Shown in pieces: positions 50,149-59,335 of a stretch of 64,000 nucleotides of DNA. The translations under genes and the position numbers were made by a program. Within the stretch, counting starts at the first letter, position 1. The number at the start of each line of letters is the position of its first letter. This stretch comes from Streptomyces xanthii (GTDB taxonomy: Bacteria; Actinomycetota; Actinomycetes; Streptomycetales; Streptomycetaceae), in contig NZ_CP061281.1 in assembly GCF_014621695.1 (NCBI RefSeq), positions 372,001 through 436,000 of the forward strand, given 5' to 3'. Below the pieces are notes generated by a model that saw only the letters and a program-made list of their open reading frames with translations, had not been told where the DNA came from and did not search any database.

Positions 50149-50814
50149 ATGAAGGCGAACGAGGGTGTGGGGACCCAAGGGGTCGACCGGCGGCAGCTGA
50201 AGGCGCTCAGGACGCGTGAGGCGCTGGCCGAGGCGGCCGTCGAGCTCGTGCTCGAGAAGGGACTCGCGGCCGTCACCGTCGAGGCGATCGCCGAGCGCGC
50301 GGACGTCACCCGCCGCACCTTCAGCCGGCACTTCACCGGCAAGGAGGACGCGGCGCTCGACTTCACGCGGGCCGACGGCGCGGGGATCAACGCCGCGCTG
50401 CGCGAGCGCCCCGCCGACGAGCCCCCGCTCCTCGCGTACCGCCGGGCCGTCGCGGACTGGCTGACCGACCGGGACACCCCCGGCTGGCACCACCGCCCGC
50501 GGTTGCGCGAGCTGTACGCGGTCGTGGACGAGGAGCCCGCCCTGTTCGCCGCGTACGAGCGCATCCGGGTCGACGCCCAGGAGGAGTCCGTACGCATCAT
50601 CGCCGACCGGCTCGGCACCGACCCGGCCCGGGACCCGCTTCCCGGGATCGTCGTCGGCGCCGCCGCCGGTGTGCTGACCGCCGCGCTGCGCACCTGGGCG
50701 CGCGGCGCCGGCTCGGACGCCGAAGACCTCGCCGATCTGGTGGCGCGGGCCTACGACGCCCTCTTCGAGGAGGCCGCCCGCGCGGCGGCCGCCGACCACG
50801 CGACCAGAGAGTGA
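50149..50814 (+). CDS. TetR-family regulator, predicted owner of the GTCCC/GGGAC operator
   Basis: 221 aa. The HTH is AAVELVLEKGLAAVTVEAIAERADVTRRTFSRHFTGKEDAALD. The ATG at 50149 lies 7 nt after TACTCT; a GTG at 50044 would run through the operator and the end of the PKS gene. The SDR gene starts 9 bp after the stop, so they form an operon. I infer that it autorepresses and also controls the alcohol dehydrogenase at 4.3-5.3 kb. Confidence 0.92.
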   Translation: MKANEGVGTQGVDRRQLKALRTREALAEAAVELVLEKGLAAVTVEAIAERADVTRRTFSRHFTGKEDAALDFTRADGAGINAALRERPADEPPLLAYRRAVADWLTDRDTPGWHHRPRLRELYAVVDEEPALFAAYERIRVDAQEESVRIIADRLGTDPARDPLPGIVVGAAAGVLTAALRTWARGAGSDAEDLADLVARAYDALFEEAARAAAADHATRE

Positions 50815-50822
50815 ACCGCACC

Positions 50823-51611
50823 ATGAGCACCACCCCTTCCGCCATCACCCCCGACTACGCCACCGAGTTCGCCGGGAAGACCGCCCTCGTCACCGGCGCC
50901 GCCTCCGGCATCGGCCTGGCCACCGCCCGCCGGCTCGGCCTCGGCGGCGCGCGGGTCGTCGTCGCGGACTTCAACGAGCAGGGCGCCCGGGACGCCGTGA
51001 AGGCGCTGCGCGAGGAGGGCGTCGAGGCGGCGGCCGTGGCACTCGACGTGACCGACCCGGAGTCGGTGCGCGCGGCCGTGCAGTTCACGGTCGACACGTT
51101 CGGCGGGCTCGACCTGGCCGTCAACAACGCGGGCATCGGCGGCGCGAGCGCCCCGACCGGCGAGTACGACATCGATGTCTACCACCGGGTCGTCCGGACC
51201 AACCTGGACGGCGTGTTCTTCAGCATGCGGCACGAGATCCCGGCCATGCAGGCCTCGGGCCAGGGCGGCGCGATCGTCAACGTCGCGTCGATCCTCGGCT
51301 CGGTCGGCTTCGCCGGCTCCCCGGCGTACGTGGCGGCCAAGCACGGCGTCGTGGGTCTGACCAAGACGGCCGCCGCCGAGTACGCGGCGAAGGGCATCCG
51401 GGTCAACGCGGTGGGCCCGGGCTTCATCGACACCCCGCTGCTCAAGGAGATGGACAGGGCCGCCTACGACGGTCTGGTCGCCCTGCACCCGGCGGGCCGG
51501 CTCGGCCGCTCGGAGGAGGTCGCGGAGCTGATCGTGTTCCTGCTCTCGGACCGCGCCTCGTTCGTGGCGGGCAGCTACCACCTGGTGGACGGCGGCTACA
51601 CGGCCGTGTGA
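50823..51611 (+). CDS. Short-chain dehydrogenase/reductase (classical)
   Basis: 262 aa. All classical SDR motifs are present: TGAASGIG (cofactor), NNAG, the catalytic Ser region NVASILGS, YVAAK (Tyr-x-x-x-Lys) and the P-G motif VGPGFIDTP. It uses NAD(P)(H). Together with the zinc alcohol dehydrogenase under the same predicted operator, it may form a two-step alcohol/ketone route. Start at 50823, or GTG 50811 overlapping the TetR stop. Confidence 0.93.
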   Translation: MSTTPSAITPDYATEFAGKTALVTGAASGIGLATARRLGLGGARVVVADFNEQGARDAVKALREEGVEAAAVALDVTDPESVRAAVQFTVDTFGGLDLAVNNAGIGGASAPTGEYDIDVYHRVVRTNLDGVFFSMRHEIPAMQASGQGGAIVNVASILGSVGFAGSPAYVAAKHGVVGLTKTAAAEYAAKGIRVNAVGPGFIDTPLLKEMDRAAYDGLVALHPAGRLGRSEEVAELIVFLLSDRASFVAGSYHLVDGGYTAV

Positions 51612-51776
51612 CACGCCCGGGCGCCGCTCACTTCAGGGCTCCCGGCGGCGAGTTCCGACTCGCCGCCGGGGGCCCTTGTCCCGTTTCGGGGTGCCATGGA
51701 ACGGTCGAGGGCGGGAAGACGGGAGGCCTGTACTCACCCGACGGGCGACACGCACGACGAGGGGCACCGCGACGCG

Positions 51777-52946
51777 ATGGCACAACGGACGACGGCACGG
51801 ACACCGACGCAGACACCACCCGAGGTGCGGGCACAGCCGCGGGTGCGGGAGCCGGTGGCGGCTCCCGAGCAGGGCAGACCGGCCGCCCGGGAGTCGTACT
51901 TCGACAACGTGAAGTACCTGACGATCGTGCTGGTCGCGTGCGGGCACGCCTGGGAGCCGCTGACGTACGGCAGCCGGGCCGTGCACGCGGTGTACCTGTT
52001 CGTCTACGCCTTCCACATGCCGGCGTTCGCGCTCGTGTCCGGGTATTTCTCGCGGAGCTTCGACATGGCGCCGGGCCGGCTGCGGCGGCTGATCACCGGG
52101 GTCGTCGTGCCGTACGTCGTCTTCGAGGTGGCGTACACGCTGTTCTACCGCTGGGCTCAGGACGATCCGGGGTATCCGGTCAGCCTGCTGGATCCCTGGT
52201 ATCTGATGTGGTTCCTGGTCGCGCTGTTCGTGTGGCGGATGTCGACGCCGCTGTGGCTGCAGCTGCGGCATCCGGTGCCGGTGGCGCTGGCGATCGGCAC
52301 GGCGATGTCGATGTGGCCGGGCGCGGGCGGGGATCTGGCGTTGCAGCGGGTGCTGCAGTTCCTGCCGTTCTTCGTGGTGGGGCTCGTGCTGCGGCCGGAG
52401 CACTTCGCGCGGCTGCGGACCTGGCGGATGCGCCGCGTGGCGCTGGCGGTCCTCGCGGCGGCGGTCGTGGCGGCGTACGCCGTGGAGCCGAGGCTGGACG
52501 CGGGCTGGTTCTATCACCGTGCCAGCGTGGCGGAGCAGGGCGTGCCGGCCTGGACGGGGCTGATCGTCACGCCCGCGCTCTTCGTGCTGGCGCTGGTGCT
52601 GACCGCCTGCTTCCTGGCGTGGGTGCCGGGCCGCAGGCTGTGGTGCACGGCGCTGGGCACGGGGACGCTGTACGCGTATCTGCTGCACGGGTTCGTCATC
52701 AAGGCGGCCCGGTTCGGCGACTGGTACGCGCATCCGTGGCTGCACACGCCGCTGGGCGAACTGGCGGTGACGGGCCTGGCGGCCGGCGGGATCACGCTGC
52801 TGTGCACGGGGCCGGTGCGCCGGGTGTTCCGGCCGGTGGTGGAGCCGGCCATGGAGTGGGCGTTCCGGCCGACGCGGCGCGAGCGCCGGGCGGCGGCCCG
52901 GGAGTGGGAGCGGGAGCCGGCGCGGGTCACATCCGGCGGTGGGTGA
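51777..52946 (+). CDS. Acyltransferase 3 family membrane protein
   Basis: About 389 aa with around ten membrane spans. The N-terminal YFDNVKYLTIVLVACGHAWEPL and the FHMPAFALVSGYFSRSF segment are the Acyl_transf_3 pattern, with the family His in ACGHAW. Such proteins O-acetylate cell-surface or secondary-metabolite sugars. The N-terminal 40 residues are polar and the C-terminal 40 strongly basic. No clear SD precedes the ATG at 51777. The 3' end overlaps the convergent DUF2470 gene by 20 bp. Confidence 0.87.
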   Translation: MAQRTTARTPTQTPPEVRAQPRVREPVAAPEQGRPAARESYFDNVKYLTIVLVACGHAWEPLTYGSRAVHAVYLFVYAFHMPAFALVSGYFSRSFDMAPGRLRRLITGVVVPYVVFEVAYTLFYRWAQDDPGYPVSLLDPWYLMWFLVALFVWRMSTPLWLQLRHPVPVALAIGTAMSMWPGAGGDLALQRVLQFLPFFVVGLVLRPEHFARLRTWRMRRVALAVLAAAVVAAYAVEPRLDAGWFYHRASVAEQGVPAWTGLIVTPALFVLALVLTACFLAWVPGRRLWCTALGTGTLYAYLLHGFVIKAARFGDWYAHPWLHTPLGELAVTGLAAGGITLLCTGPVRRVFRPVVEPAMEWAFRPTRRERRAAAREWEREPARVTSGGG

Positions 52947-53622
52947 CGGCCTGCGCCGAGGCGAGCAGGCACTGCATGCGTTCGGTGAGCGAGGCCAGGT
53001 CGTCGGCGGGGCTGTGGAACGGGATGCGGACGTCGGCCTGTCCGCGGGCGCGTTCCAGACGGAGTGTCAGTCCGTGCCGGTCGACGGCGAGCGGCTGGAC
53101 GCGGGTGACGCCGTGCAGGCTGTCGGGGCAGATGAGCCGGGTGAGCTGCTCGACGGCCTCGGGGTGGACGTCGGCGAGGTGGGTGAGGAGCCGGGGTTCG
53201 GCGCGGGCCAGCGGGTCGGCGCCGGTGGCGGCGAGTTCGTCGAGGTCGATGCCGGTGCGGCCGGTGCGGGTCTGCAGGACGGCGCGTTCGGTGCGCAGCA
53301 CCAGTTCGTCGCCGTCCGGGACGAGTTCGCCGGAGAGCCAGAGCCGGGCGCGGATCCGGTCCCGTACGGGGACGGGCGCGGTGTCGGCGAACTCCACGAG
53401 GGTCGTGGGGCGGCCGTGCGGGGCGCAGAGCGCGGCGGCGGCGAGGACGCTGTCGGGCGGCGGCGCGATGCGCAGGGTGCCGTCCTCGTCGACGCGGTGG
53501 GCGCCGACGAGGTCGTCCCGTCCCACGTCGGTGGTGATGCCGCAGCTGAATGCGGTGGCGAGCACGGAGCGTGCGTGGGCCGCCGTGGTGGGCACGGCGG
53601 CAGCGATCGATCGGACACCCAT
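52927..53622 (-). CDS. DUF2470 / heme-iron utilisation-type protein
   Basis: 231 aa. The N-terminal two thirds resemble the split-barrel PNPOx-like fold of HugZ-type heme-handling proteins. The C-terminal DUF2470 segment (EPRLLTHLADVHPEAVEQLTRLI ... VRIPFHSPADDLASLTERMQCLLASA) is clear. It probably binds or degrades heme, or works in iron-linked metabolism. The SD GGAGG lies 6 nt before the ATG at 53622. A full iron box sits at -14 to -32 relative to the start, so expression should rise when iron is low. Confidence 0.85.
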   Translation of the reverse strand: MGVRSIAAAVPTTAAHARSVLATAFSCGITTDVGRDDLVGAHRVDEDGTLRIAPPPDSVLAAAALCAPHGRPTTLVEFADTAPVPVRDRIRARLWLSGELVPDGDELVLRTERAVLQTRTGRTGIDLDELAATGADPLARAEPRLLTHLADVHPEAVEQLTRLICPDSLHGVTRVQPLAVDRHGLTLRLERARGQADVRIPFHSPADDLASLTERMQCLLASAQAVTHRRM

Positions 53623-53635
53623 CCCGGAACCTCCA

Positions 53636-53654
53636 TTAGGTAAGGCTTGCCTAA
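53636..53654. promoter_or_regulatory. Iron box (DtxR/DmdR operator)
   Basis: TTAGGTAAGGCTTGCCTAA, a 19-bp near-perfect palindrome matching the known DmdR/DtxR consensus T-T-A-G-G-T-T-A-G-G-C-T-n-A-C-C-T-A-A. It lies between the divergent DUF2470 and glutamate-synthase-like genes. Confidence 0.88.
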
Positions 53655-53763
53655 CTTATCCGAGACCTCGGTGAGGGTCCAGCCCCGGGGCCCGCCCTCC
53701 GGTCCACCCCACGGCCCTGTGTCGTCCCCGTCCGAGCGCGCCGCCGTGCGCTTGACTCGGAAG

Positions 53764-55341
53764 ATGCACCGATTCCTCCTGCTCGTCCTCGTCGTCGCCG
53801 CGGCGGCCGCGACGACGGCCCTGTCGCTGCTCGTGTCGCCCTGGTGGTGGTGCGCCGCCGGTCCCCTGCTCGCCCTGGCCGCGCTCGGCGTCGCCGATCT
53901 GACGCAGACCCGCCACTCGGTGCTGCGCAACTACCCGCTCGTCGGCCATCTGCGCTTCGTGATGGAGTCGCTGCGCCCCGAGATGCAGCAGTACTTCATC
54001 GAGCGCAACTACGACGGCCGGCCCTACGACCGCGATGTGCGCAGCATCGTCTACGAGCGGGCCAAGGACACCGAGGCGGCGGAGCCCTTCGGCACCGAGC
54101 AGGACGTGTACGCGTCCGGACACGAGTTCCTGGTCCCGTCCATGCGGCCGGTGGACGCGCCCGAGAAGGCGCCGACGGTACGGATCGGCGGGCCCGACTG
54201 CTCACACCCGTACGACATGTCCCTGCTGAACGTCTCCGGGATGAGCTTCGGCGCGCTGTCCTCGCACGCCATCCGGGCGCTCAACGCGGGCGCGGCACGC
54301 GGCGGCTTCGCCCACGACACCGGGGAGGGCGGCCTATCGGACCACCATCTGGCGCCGGGCGGCGACCTGGTCTGGGAGATCGGCACCGGCTACTTCGGCT
54401 GCCGCACGAAGGACGGGGGCATGGACCGCGCCGAGTTCGCGGACAAGGTGGCCGACTCCCGGGTCAAATGTGTGTCGCTGAAGCTGTCGCAGGGGGCGAA
54501 GCCCGGGATCGGCGGGGTGCTGCCGGGCGGCAAGGTGGACGCCGAGATCGCCCGGGTGCGGGACGTGCCGGTGGGCGAGACGGTCATCTCTCCGCCCTAT
54601 CACCGGGAGTTCTCGACGCCGCGCGAGATGGTGCTGTTCCTCGCGGAGCTGCGGGAGCTTGCGGGCGGCAAACCCGTCGGGTTCAAGCTGTGCGTCGGTT
54701 CACGCGTCCAGTTCCTCGCGGTCTGCAAGGCGATGCTGGCCGAGGGCGTCAGCCCGGACTTCGTCATCGTGGACGGCTCCGAGGGCGGCACCGGCGCGGC
54801 CCCGCTGGAGTTCGCCGACCATCTCGGCACCCCGCTCACCGAGGGCCTGATCACCGTGCACAACGCGCTGGTCGGGGCCGGGCTGCGGGACCGGATCCGG
54901 ATCGGCGCGAGCGGCAAGGTCGCCACCGGCGCCGACATCGTCAAGCGGCTCGTCCAGGGCGCGGACTTCACGAACGCGGCGCGCGCCATGATGTTCGCGG
55001 TCGGCTGCATCCAGGCCCAGCGCTGCCACACCAACACCTGCCCGGTCGGGGTCACGACCCAGGATCCGCGCCGGGTGCGCGCCCTGGACATCAACGACAA
55101 GGCCGCCCGCGTGTACCACTACCAGCGGGCGACGGTGCGCAGCGCCGCCCAGATCATGGCGGCGATGGGCGTCCGCGACCCGCGTGACCTGGGGCCTCAC
55201 CAACTGGTCCGCCGCATCGCACCCCACGAACTGGTCTCCTACGCGCGGCTCTACGCGTGGCTGGAGCCGGGCCGGCTGACCTCGGAGCCCCCCGAGGGCT
55301 GGGCCCAGGACTGGGCGGCCGCGGACCCCGACCGCTTCTGA
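53764..55341 (+). CDS. Membrane-anchored FMN-binding glutamate-synthase-like protein
   Basis: 525 aa. Two N-terminal membrane spans (FLLLVLVVAAAAATTALSLLV and WWWCAAGPLLALAALGVA) precede a GltS-type FMN barrel (NVSGMSFGALSSHAIRALNAGA, IVDGSEGGTGAAPLEFADHLG, GASGKVATGADIVKRL). A cysteine cluster C-x5-C-x4-C (415, 421, 426) matches the 3Fe-4S site of glutamate synthase large subunit. There is no glutaminase domain. The electron donor and substrate are unknown. It shares the iron-box intergenic region with the DUF2470 gene. Confidence 0.9.
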   Translation: MHRFLLLVLVVAAAAATTALSLLVSPWWWCAAGPLLALAALGVADLTQTRHSVLRNYPLVGHLRFVMESLRPEMQQYFIERNYDGRPYDRDVRSIVYERAKDTEAAEPFGTEQDVYASGHEFLVPSMRPVDAPEKAPTVRIGGPDCSHPYDMSLLNVSGMSFGALSSHAIRALNAGAARGGFAHDTGEGGLSDHHLAPGGDLVWEIGTGYFGCRTKDGGMDRAEFADKVADSRVKCVSLKLSQGAKPGIGGVLPGGKVDAEIARVRDVPVGETVISPPYHREFSTPREMVLFLAELRELAGGKPVGFKLCVGSRVQFLAVCKAMLAEGVSPDFVIVDGSEGGTGAAPLEFADHLGTPLTEGLITVHNALVGAGLRDRIRIGASGKVATGADIVKRLVQGADFTNAARAMMFAVGCIQAQRCHTNTCPVGVTTQDPRRVRALDINDKAARVYHYQRATVRSAAQIMAAMGVRDPRDLGPHQLVRRIAPHELVSYARLYAWLEPGRLTSEPPEGWAQDWAAADPDRF

Positions 55342-55384
55342 ACGCCACCCGCTCACCCCAACTCCACGCGAACGGGGGGTGAAT

Positions 55385-55738
55385 ATGCCATCCGCCCACG
55401 CGCTCGGCGTCGCGAGCGGCATCATGCCCGCCATGGACGGTACTGCACTGCTCCGAGAGCTCTTCACGGCCGACGAGTACGAGGCGGTCCGCAGGCACGC
55501 GGACCATCTGGGAGTGACCGTGAGCGAGTACGTGGCCCGCTCCGCCGCCGAGCGGGCGCTGGAACGCCTGCATCTGACCGAGGCGCTGGAGGCCCGGGCC
55601 CCGCACCTGGGCAAACTGTCGATACCGCATCTGGAGCGGACCGGATGCGGAAGCGGCGCCTCGTCCCCGGCGCTCGACCGCTTCCTCGACACGCTGGCCC
55701 ATCCGGCCGGTCCGGCGGCGGCCGCCGACCCGGCCTGA
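55385..55738 (+). CDS. Small RHH-like protein
   Basis: About 117 aa. The segment FTADEYEAVRRHADHLGVTVSEYVARSAAERALERL has the strand-helix-helix look of ribbon-helix-helix or antitoxin-type DNA-binding proteins. The start is uncertain: 55385 has GGGGGG 6-7 nt upstream, while 55433 (MDGTALLREL) begins just before the domain. No toxin-like gene is adjacent. Confidence 0.55.
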   Translation: MPSAHALGVASGIMPAMDGTALLRELFTADEYEAVRRHADHLGVTVSEYVARSAAERALERLHLTEALEARAPHLGKLSIPHLERTGCGSGASSPALDRFLDTLAHPAGPAAAADPA

Positions 55739-55855
55739 GCCGGGCAGGGCGCGCACACGGCCCGCCCGTGATCTGCTTGTCGATCAGGTTCCCGGGGAAG
55801 ATGGCTCGTTACGAGGGGGTTCCGCCCCCGACGCGAACGAGAGGGAGTGATCGTC

Positions 55856-56260
55856 ATGCGTGCGTCCATGGGCGCCGACCGGCGTACCGCGCGCGTGGAG
55901 TTCCTGATGCCGCAGGGCTCGGGAGCGGCGCGATGGGCCCGTCGCATGACCCGGTCGTTCCTCGCCGGGCAGATGGAGTGCGCGGCGGGCGACGCCGAGC
56001 TGGTGGTCTCCGAACTGGTCACGAACGCGACCCGGGCGTCCCGCGGGCGCAGCGTCCGGATGAGCCTGCGCCTCGACGCGGGCGAACTGACGGTGGCCGT
56101 GCACGACGACGCGCCGGGGCTTCCCCGGATGCGGCCGGCGTCCACGAGCGCCGAGTCGGGACGCGGGATCGCCCTGGTGCACGCGCTGGCCGACCGCTGG
56201 AGCGTGGAGCGGCATCCGTACGGCGGCAAGACGGTGCGGGCGGTCCTCGGCCCCTGCTGA
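55856..56260 (+). CDS. RsbW-like anti-sigma / ATP-binding protein
   Basis: 134 aa, GHKL ATPase domain: N-box VVSELVTNATRAS, G1 VHDDAPG, G2 SGRGIALVHALAD. The N-box Asn is kept. The ATG at 55856 has GAGGGAG 8 nt upstream. This is the second such protein in the window (the first is at 12335). No sigma factor or STAS gene is adjacent. Confidence 0.87.
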   Translation: MRASMGADRRTARVEFLMPQGSGAARWARRMTRSFLAGQMECAAGDAELVVSELVTNATRASRGRSVRMSLRLDAGELTVAVHDDAPGLPRMRPASTSAESGRGIALVHALADRWSVERHPYGGKTVRAVLGPC

Positions 56261-56319
56261 ACGCGCGGGACGCGACGCCGGCCCTCGGGCCGCCGCCGCG
56301 TCCTGGTGGAACGCGGGGC

Positions 56320-56973
56320 TCAGTGGCCCCGCGCGATCCACTCCTCCAACTGCGGTGCCTCGGCGCCGATCGTCGTCGCGTCGCCGTGACCGGTGCGGAC
56401 CACGGTGTCCTCCGGCAGCGTCAGGAGCTTCCCGCGGATCGACTCGATGATCGTCGGGAAGTCGCTGAAGGTGCGGCCGGTGGCGCCCGGGCCGCCCTGG
56501 AACAGGGTGTCGCCGGTGAAGACGGTGCCGAGTGCCGGGGCGTACAGGCTGACGGCGCCGTGGCAGTGGCCGGGCGTGTGCAGCACCGTCAGCTCGACCC
56601 CGGCGACGGACAGCCGCTGTCCGTCGGCCAGTTCACCGTCGGGCGCGCGGTCCGGGTGGGTCCGCTTCCACAGTTCGGTGTCGGCCGGGTGCAGCAGGAT
56701 CGGTGCCCCGGTGCGCTCGGCGAGCGCGGGGGCCGCGTCGATGTGGTCGTCGTGCGCGTGGGTGCACACGATGGCGACGAGCCGGCGCTCCCCGACGGCC
56801 TCGGCGATGGCGTCGGCGTCGTGGGCGGCGTCGATGACGACCACCTCGCGGTCGTCGCCGACGAGCCACACGTTGTTGTCGACGTCCCAGGTGCCGCCGT
56901 CGAGCGAGAACGTGCCGGACGTGACGAGGTGTTCGACGCGCGCGGGGCCCGCGGCTGCTTCGGTGGCGGCCAT
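56320..56973 (-). CDS. Metallo-beta-lactamase-fold hydrolase, mycothiol pathway partner
   Basis: 217 aa, glyoxalase-II-like. The zinc motif is THAHDDHID (H-x-H-x-D-H), with further ligands in TPGHCHG, FTGDTLF and RTGHGD. Its start codon overlaps the stop of the S-(hydroxymethyl)mycothiol dehydrogenase by 1 nt, so translation is coupled. It is likely to hydrolyse the S-formylmycothiol product, completing formaldehyde oxidation to formate. Confidence 0.9.
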   Translation of the reverse strand: MAATEAAAGPARVEHLVTSGTFSLDGGTWDVDNNVWLVGDDREVVVIDAAHDADAIAEAVGERRLVAIVCTHAHDDHIDAAPALAERTGAPILLHPADTELWKRTHPDRAPDGELADGQRLSVAGVELTVLHTPGHCHGAVSLYAPALGTVFTGDTLFQGGPGATGRTFSDFPTIIESIRGKLLTLPEDTVVRTGHGDATTIGAEAPQLEEWIARGH

Positions 56974-58058
56974 CAGAAGACCACCACCGAACGCAGGACG
57001 TCGCCCTGGTGCATCCGCTCGAAGGCCTTCTCGACGTCCGCGAGCGCGATGGTCTCGGTCACGAACGCATCGAGGTCGAGGCGGCCCTGGAGGTACAGGT
57101 CGATGAGCATCGGGAAGTCGCGGGAGGGCAGGCAGTCGCCGTACCAGGACGACTTGAGCGAGCCGCCGCGGCCGAAGACGTCGAGCAGCGGCAGGTCGAG
57201 GCGCATCTCCGGGGTGGGCACGCCGACGAGGACGACGGTGCCGGCGAGGTCGCGGGCGTAGAAGGCCTGCTCGTACGTCTCCGGGCGGCCGACCGCGTCG
57301 ATGACGACGTCGGCGCCGAAGCCGCCGGTCAGCTCGCGCACGGCCTCGACAGCGTCGGTGGAGCGGGAGTTGACGGTGTGGGTGGCGCCCAGCGAGCGGG
57401 CGGTCTCCAGCTTCTTGTCGTCGATGTCCACGGCGATGATCTTCGCGGCTCCGGCGAGGCGGGCGCCCACGACCGCCGCGTTGCCCACGCCGCCGCAGCC
57501 GATGACGGCCACGGAGTCGCCGCGGCCGACCTCACCGGTGTTGATGGCGGCGCCGAGGCCCGCCATGACGCCGCAGCCGAGCAGGCCCGCGGCGGCGGGC
57601 GAGGCGGACGGATCGACCTTGGTGCACTGGCCGGCGGCGACGAGGGTCTTCTCGGCGAACGCGCCGATGCCGAGCGCCGGGGACAGCTCCGTGCCGTCCG
57701 TCAGCGTCATCTTCTGCTTCGCGTTGTGGGTGTTGAAGCAGTACTGGGGGCGACCGCGCAGACACGCGCGGCACTGGCCGCACACCGCGCGCCAGTTGAG
57801 GATCACATAGTCGCCGGGGGCGACCTCGGTGACGCCCTCGCCGACCGACTCGACGACGCCGGCGGCCTCGTGACCGAGCAGGAACGGGAACTCGTCGTTG
57901 ATCCCGCCCTCCCGGTAGTGCAGATCGGTGTGGCAGACCCCGCACGCCTGGACCTTCACGACGGCCTCGCCCGGTCCGGGGTCCGGCACGATGATCGTCT
58001 CGATGGTCACCGGTGCGCCCTTGGCCCGTGCGATCACGCCCTGAACCTGCTGTGCCAT
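56973..58058 (-). CDS. mscR: S-(hydroxymethyl)mycothiol dehydrogenase
   Basis: 361 aa, medium-chain zinc dehydrogenase of the class III type found in actinomycetes. Catalytic zinc: CGVCHTD and GHEAAG. Structural zinc: [18 protein letters not shown] site: [12 protein letters not shown]. The N-terminal Q-G-V-I-A-R-x-K-G-x-P-V-x-x-E and the internal [11 protein letters not shown] are characteristic of mycothiol-dependent formaldehyde dehydrogenases. It oxidises the formaldehyde-mycothiol adduct. It is also reported to reduce S-nitrosomycothiol. Start at 58058. Confidence 0.92.
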   Translation of the reverse strand: MAQQVQGVIARAKGAPVTIETIIVPDPGPGEAVVKVQACGVCHTDLHYREGGINDEFPFLLGHEAAGVVESVGEGVTEVAPGDYVILNWRAVCGQCRACLRGRPQYCFNTHNAKQKMTLTDGTELSPALGIGAFAEKTLVAAGQCTKVDPSASPAAAGLLGCGVMAGLGAAINTGEVGRGDSVAVIGCGGVGNAAVVGARLAGAAKIIAVDIDDKKLETARSLGATHTVNSRSTDAVEAVRELTGGFGADVVIDAVGRPETYEQAFYARDLAGTVVLVGVPTPEMRLDLPLLDVFGRGGSLKSSWYGDCLPSRDFPMLIDLYLQGRLDLDAFVTETIALADVEKAFERMHQGDVLRSVVVF

Positions 58059-58175
58059 GACGGTCAGCCCTCTTTCTCTACGCGTTCGTTCACGCTTGTT
58101 GCCCGCCCATCGTCGCTCACGCCGGGGGTGCGGCGCAGCAGGGGTGCGCAGGTCGGGGCGTTCTAGGCTGCGTAC

Positions 58176-58967
58176 GTGCGTGAGACAAGCTTGGCGGCGT
58201 CGACGCTGCTGCCGGTCGACGGGTCGCTCGCGGCGGCGCTGATCGTGCTGCTGGTCCTCGCGGCCACGGTCGCGGCGGTGTTCCGGCTCGCGCCGGACGG
58301 GTCGTGGCGGCGTGCGCGGGACATCGTGCTCGCGGGGGTGCGGGCCGCGGTGCAGCTCGCGGTCGTGGCGCTGGTGATCGGCTGGGTGGTGCGGCACGGG
58401 GCGGCGCTGCTCGGCTTCCTGCTGGTGATGGGCACCGTGGCCGCGGTGACGGCCGGGCGGCGCGTGACGCGGGCCCGCGGGTGGGGCTTGGCCTGGGCGG
58501 CGGTGCCGATCGCGCTGCCCGTCGCGCCGATCGTCGGAGCGCTCGTCCTGTCCGGGCTGCTGCCGATGCGCGGGATCGCGCTGATCCCGGTGACCGGCAT
58601 CCTGATCGGCGGGGCGATGACGGCGACGGTCCTCGCGGGGCGGCGCGCCCTGGACGAGCTGACCCTGCGCAAGGGCGAGGTCGAGGCCTGCCTCTCGCTC
58701 GGGCTGCTCCCCCGCGAGGCCCGCCTGGAGATCGCCCGCCCCGCCGCGTCCGAGGCCCTCCTCCCCGGCCTGGACCAGACCCGCACGGTCGGCCTGGTGA
58801 CGCTGCCCGGCGCCTTCGTCGGCATGCTCCTGGGCGGCGCGTCCCCGGTGTCGGCGGGCGCGGTCCAGCTGTTCGTCCTCGTGGCGCTGATGGCGGTCCA
58901 GGCGATCGCGGTGGCGGCAACGGTGGAACTGGTGGCCCGGGGCCGTCTGCACCGCCCGGGGCCGTGA
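58176..58967 (+). CDS. FetB/UPF0014-family ABC transporter permease
   Basis: 263 aa with about seven membrane spans. Family signatures: [17 protein letters not shown] near the N-terminus, and LKxxE-like [19 protein letters not shown] with [28 protein letters not shown]. FetB relatives are implicated in metal export. The ATPase partner (FetA) is not adjacent. The GTG at 58176 lies 6 nt after a TAGGCT hexamer, which indicates leaderless translation. Confidence 0.88.
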   Translation: MRETSLAASTLLPVDGSLAAALIVLLVLAATVAAVFRLAPDGSWRRARDIVLAGVRAAVQLAVVALVIGWVVRHGAALLGFLLVMGTVAAVTAGRRVTRARGWGLAWAAVPIALPVAPIVGALVLSGLLPMRGIALIPVTGILIGGAMTATVLAGRRALDELTLRKGEVEACLSLGLLPREARLEIARPAASEALLPGLDQTRTVGLVTLPGAFVGMLLGGASPVSAGAVQLFVLVALMAVQAIAVAATVELVARGRLHRPGP

Positions 58968-59054
58968 GCCCGGGCAGCGGCCCTCGGGTCTCGCGTGCAG
59001 GCCCGTGCGCCCGGATCGGCTCCTCGCGGCTCTCGTCTGCCCGATGCGGTGTCG

Positions 59055-59262
59055 TCGCCGAGTGCGGCCCGGTGGGGGCTGGTCGCGCCCCGCGGCGGAG
59101 CCGCTGATGTACGGCCCCGCGCCCCTGAAGGCCTGCGGCTTCGCCCCGCCTTCCCCTGGAAGCCTGCGCTGCGCGCAGCTGCCCCGATGGGGGGGCGCGC
59201 ACGAAGTGCGCACCCCCAGGGGCGCGGGGAACTGCGCGATCAGCCCCCACCGGGCCGCAGCG
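59055..59262. repeat. Inverted pair of dispersed Streptomyces repeats around a hairpin
   Basis: Left copy (about 59055-59130, plus orientation) reads CGGCCCGGTGGGGGCTGGTCGCGC, an inserted GGCGGAGCC-containing segment, then CCCCGCGCCCCTGAAGG. Right copy (59217-59262, minus orientation) is the uninterrupted form, sharing a 23-nt core with 17731-17753. Between them a strong hairpin pairs GGGGG-c-GCGCAC with GTGCGC-a-CCCCC around GAA (about 59190-59216). The 58968-59335 gap holds nothing else that I can support. Confidence 0.65.
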
Positions 59263-59335
59263 GTCGCGTCAGCGTGAGGAGGGTGGCGCCGCGCAGGACA
59301 TGCGGTGAGCCAGGGGCCCGTAGGACCATGGACGG

